From Druceiella hillmani (Eukaryota > Arthropoda > Insecta > Lepidoptera > Hepialidae): a stretch of 64,000 nt of DNA. How positions within the stretch are numbered: position 1 is the stretch's first letter; every line of letters starts with the position of its first letter. A program made the position numbers and the translations under genes. Below, piece by piece: positions 63,613-64,000 of the stretch. The stretch is from contig JAYKKI010000006.1 in the NCBI GenBank assembly GCA_039881145.1, positions 7,696,501 to 7,760,500 on the forward strand, written 5' to 3'. A model generated the notes under the pieces. That model had not been told where the DNA came from. It saw nothing but the letters and a program-made list of their open reading frames with translations, and ran no database searches.

Positions 63613-64000
63613 GAAATAATAAAGCACGATGTATGTGTTACACATTTTACGAAGACAGAATATTTAAGTGGTTGTATTAGTCCTGAAGAGACTGTTTCGT
63701 CAATAACAAATGTGTTTAATGGAACAATGTAACTTAACATTTATTATTGATGAAAATATTTCATTTGAATACACTTGAAATTTATTGTTCCGTCTCAATA
63801 TATCCTGTCTTAACTACTGTCACTAGATAATCGTTCAGCGTTGCGCAGGGGTACTCTGTCATCGTTCAGCGTTTTACATTTCACTATATTGAATAAACTA
63901 ATTTATAATTTTCAGTTTGCCATCAATCCTTATTATTTCCAAAAAAATCATTTTTTGTTAATAAATCATTCATATAAAGTTGATTTAAAGATGATAGGTA

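Overview
The window is a piece of an insect nuclear genome. Base composition is very AT-rich (roughly 70% or more by eye). Genes are split by spliceosomal introns, coding density is very low, and there are many decayed transposable elements and at least thirteen long (TA)n arrays. The only nearly complete gene encodes a secreted lipase/phospholipase A1-like protein of a type common in insects, possibly Lepidoptera although the order cannot be fixed from this window. A gustatory-receptor-like exon also points to an insect.

Layout. 32-174 looks like the last coding exon of a gene entering from the left. 1803-2555 (minus) is the large first exon of a seven-transmembrane gustatory receptor, with a clean phase-0 donor but no convincing C-terminal exon. 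3709-8722 is a complete but dead Ty3/gypsy LTR retrotransposon. Its 5' LTR is interrupted by a palindromic insert, and (TA)n arrays have grown inside its protease and integrase coding regions. 11112-11155 is a perfect hairpin lying between two diverged copies of a ~110-bp segment. 13480-14450 (minus) holds an unrecognised decayed coding relic. 15623-15837 is a second copy of the palindromic insert. About 16-27 kb is mostly non-coding, with a few weak exon candidates. 27481-38191 is the four-exon lipase gene, with a decayed LINE in intron 2. 24668-25281 and 43588-44187 are two copies of an unnamed ~600-bp repeat ending in (TA)n. 46440-47350 is a dead piggyBac-like element. 62453-62653 is the C-terminal end of a dead mariner-type transposase, followed by a 49-bp imperfect palindrome. 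The rest (38-43 kb and 47-62 kb) is AT-rich intergenic DNA in which I recognise no gene.

Most interesting observation. The insert in the gypsy LTR (3867-4129) and its second copy (15623-15837) carry a 41-nt motif that fits a type I hammerhead ribozyme: all core residues, a 4-bp stem I, a 5-bp stem II, a very short stem III and a C at the cleavage position. The copies are arranged as inverted arms with a one-sided ~39-bp tail and 11-12-bp target duplications. Inverted terminal units, a one-sided tail, variable target duplications and hammerheads with a minimal stem III are all known for Penelope-like retroelements. I infer that these are short Penelope-like or non-autonomous derivatives.

The lipase gene is the other main result. 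Four exons join with matching splice phases into 366 codons that keep the Ser-Asp-His triad. One in-frame TAA four codons after the nucleophilic serine breaks the frame, so it is either a very young pseudogene, a null allele, a readthrough case or a sequencing error.
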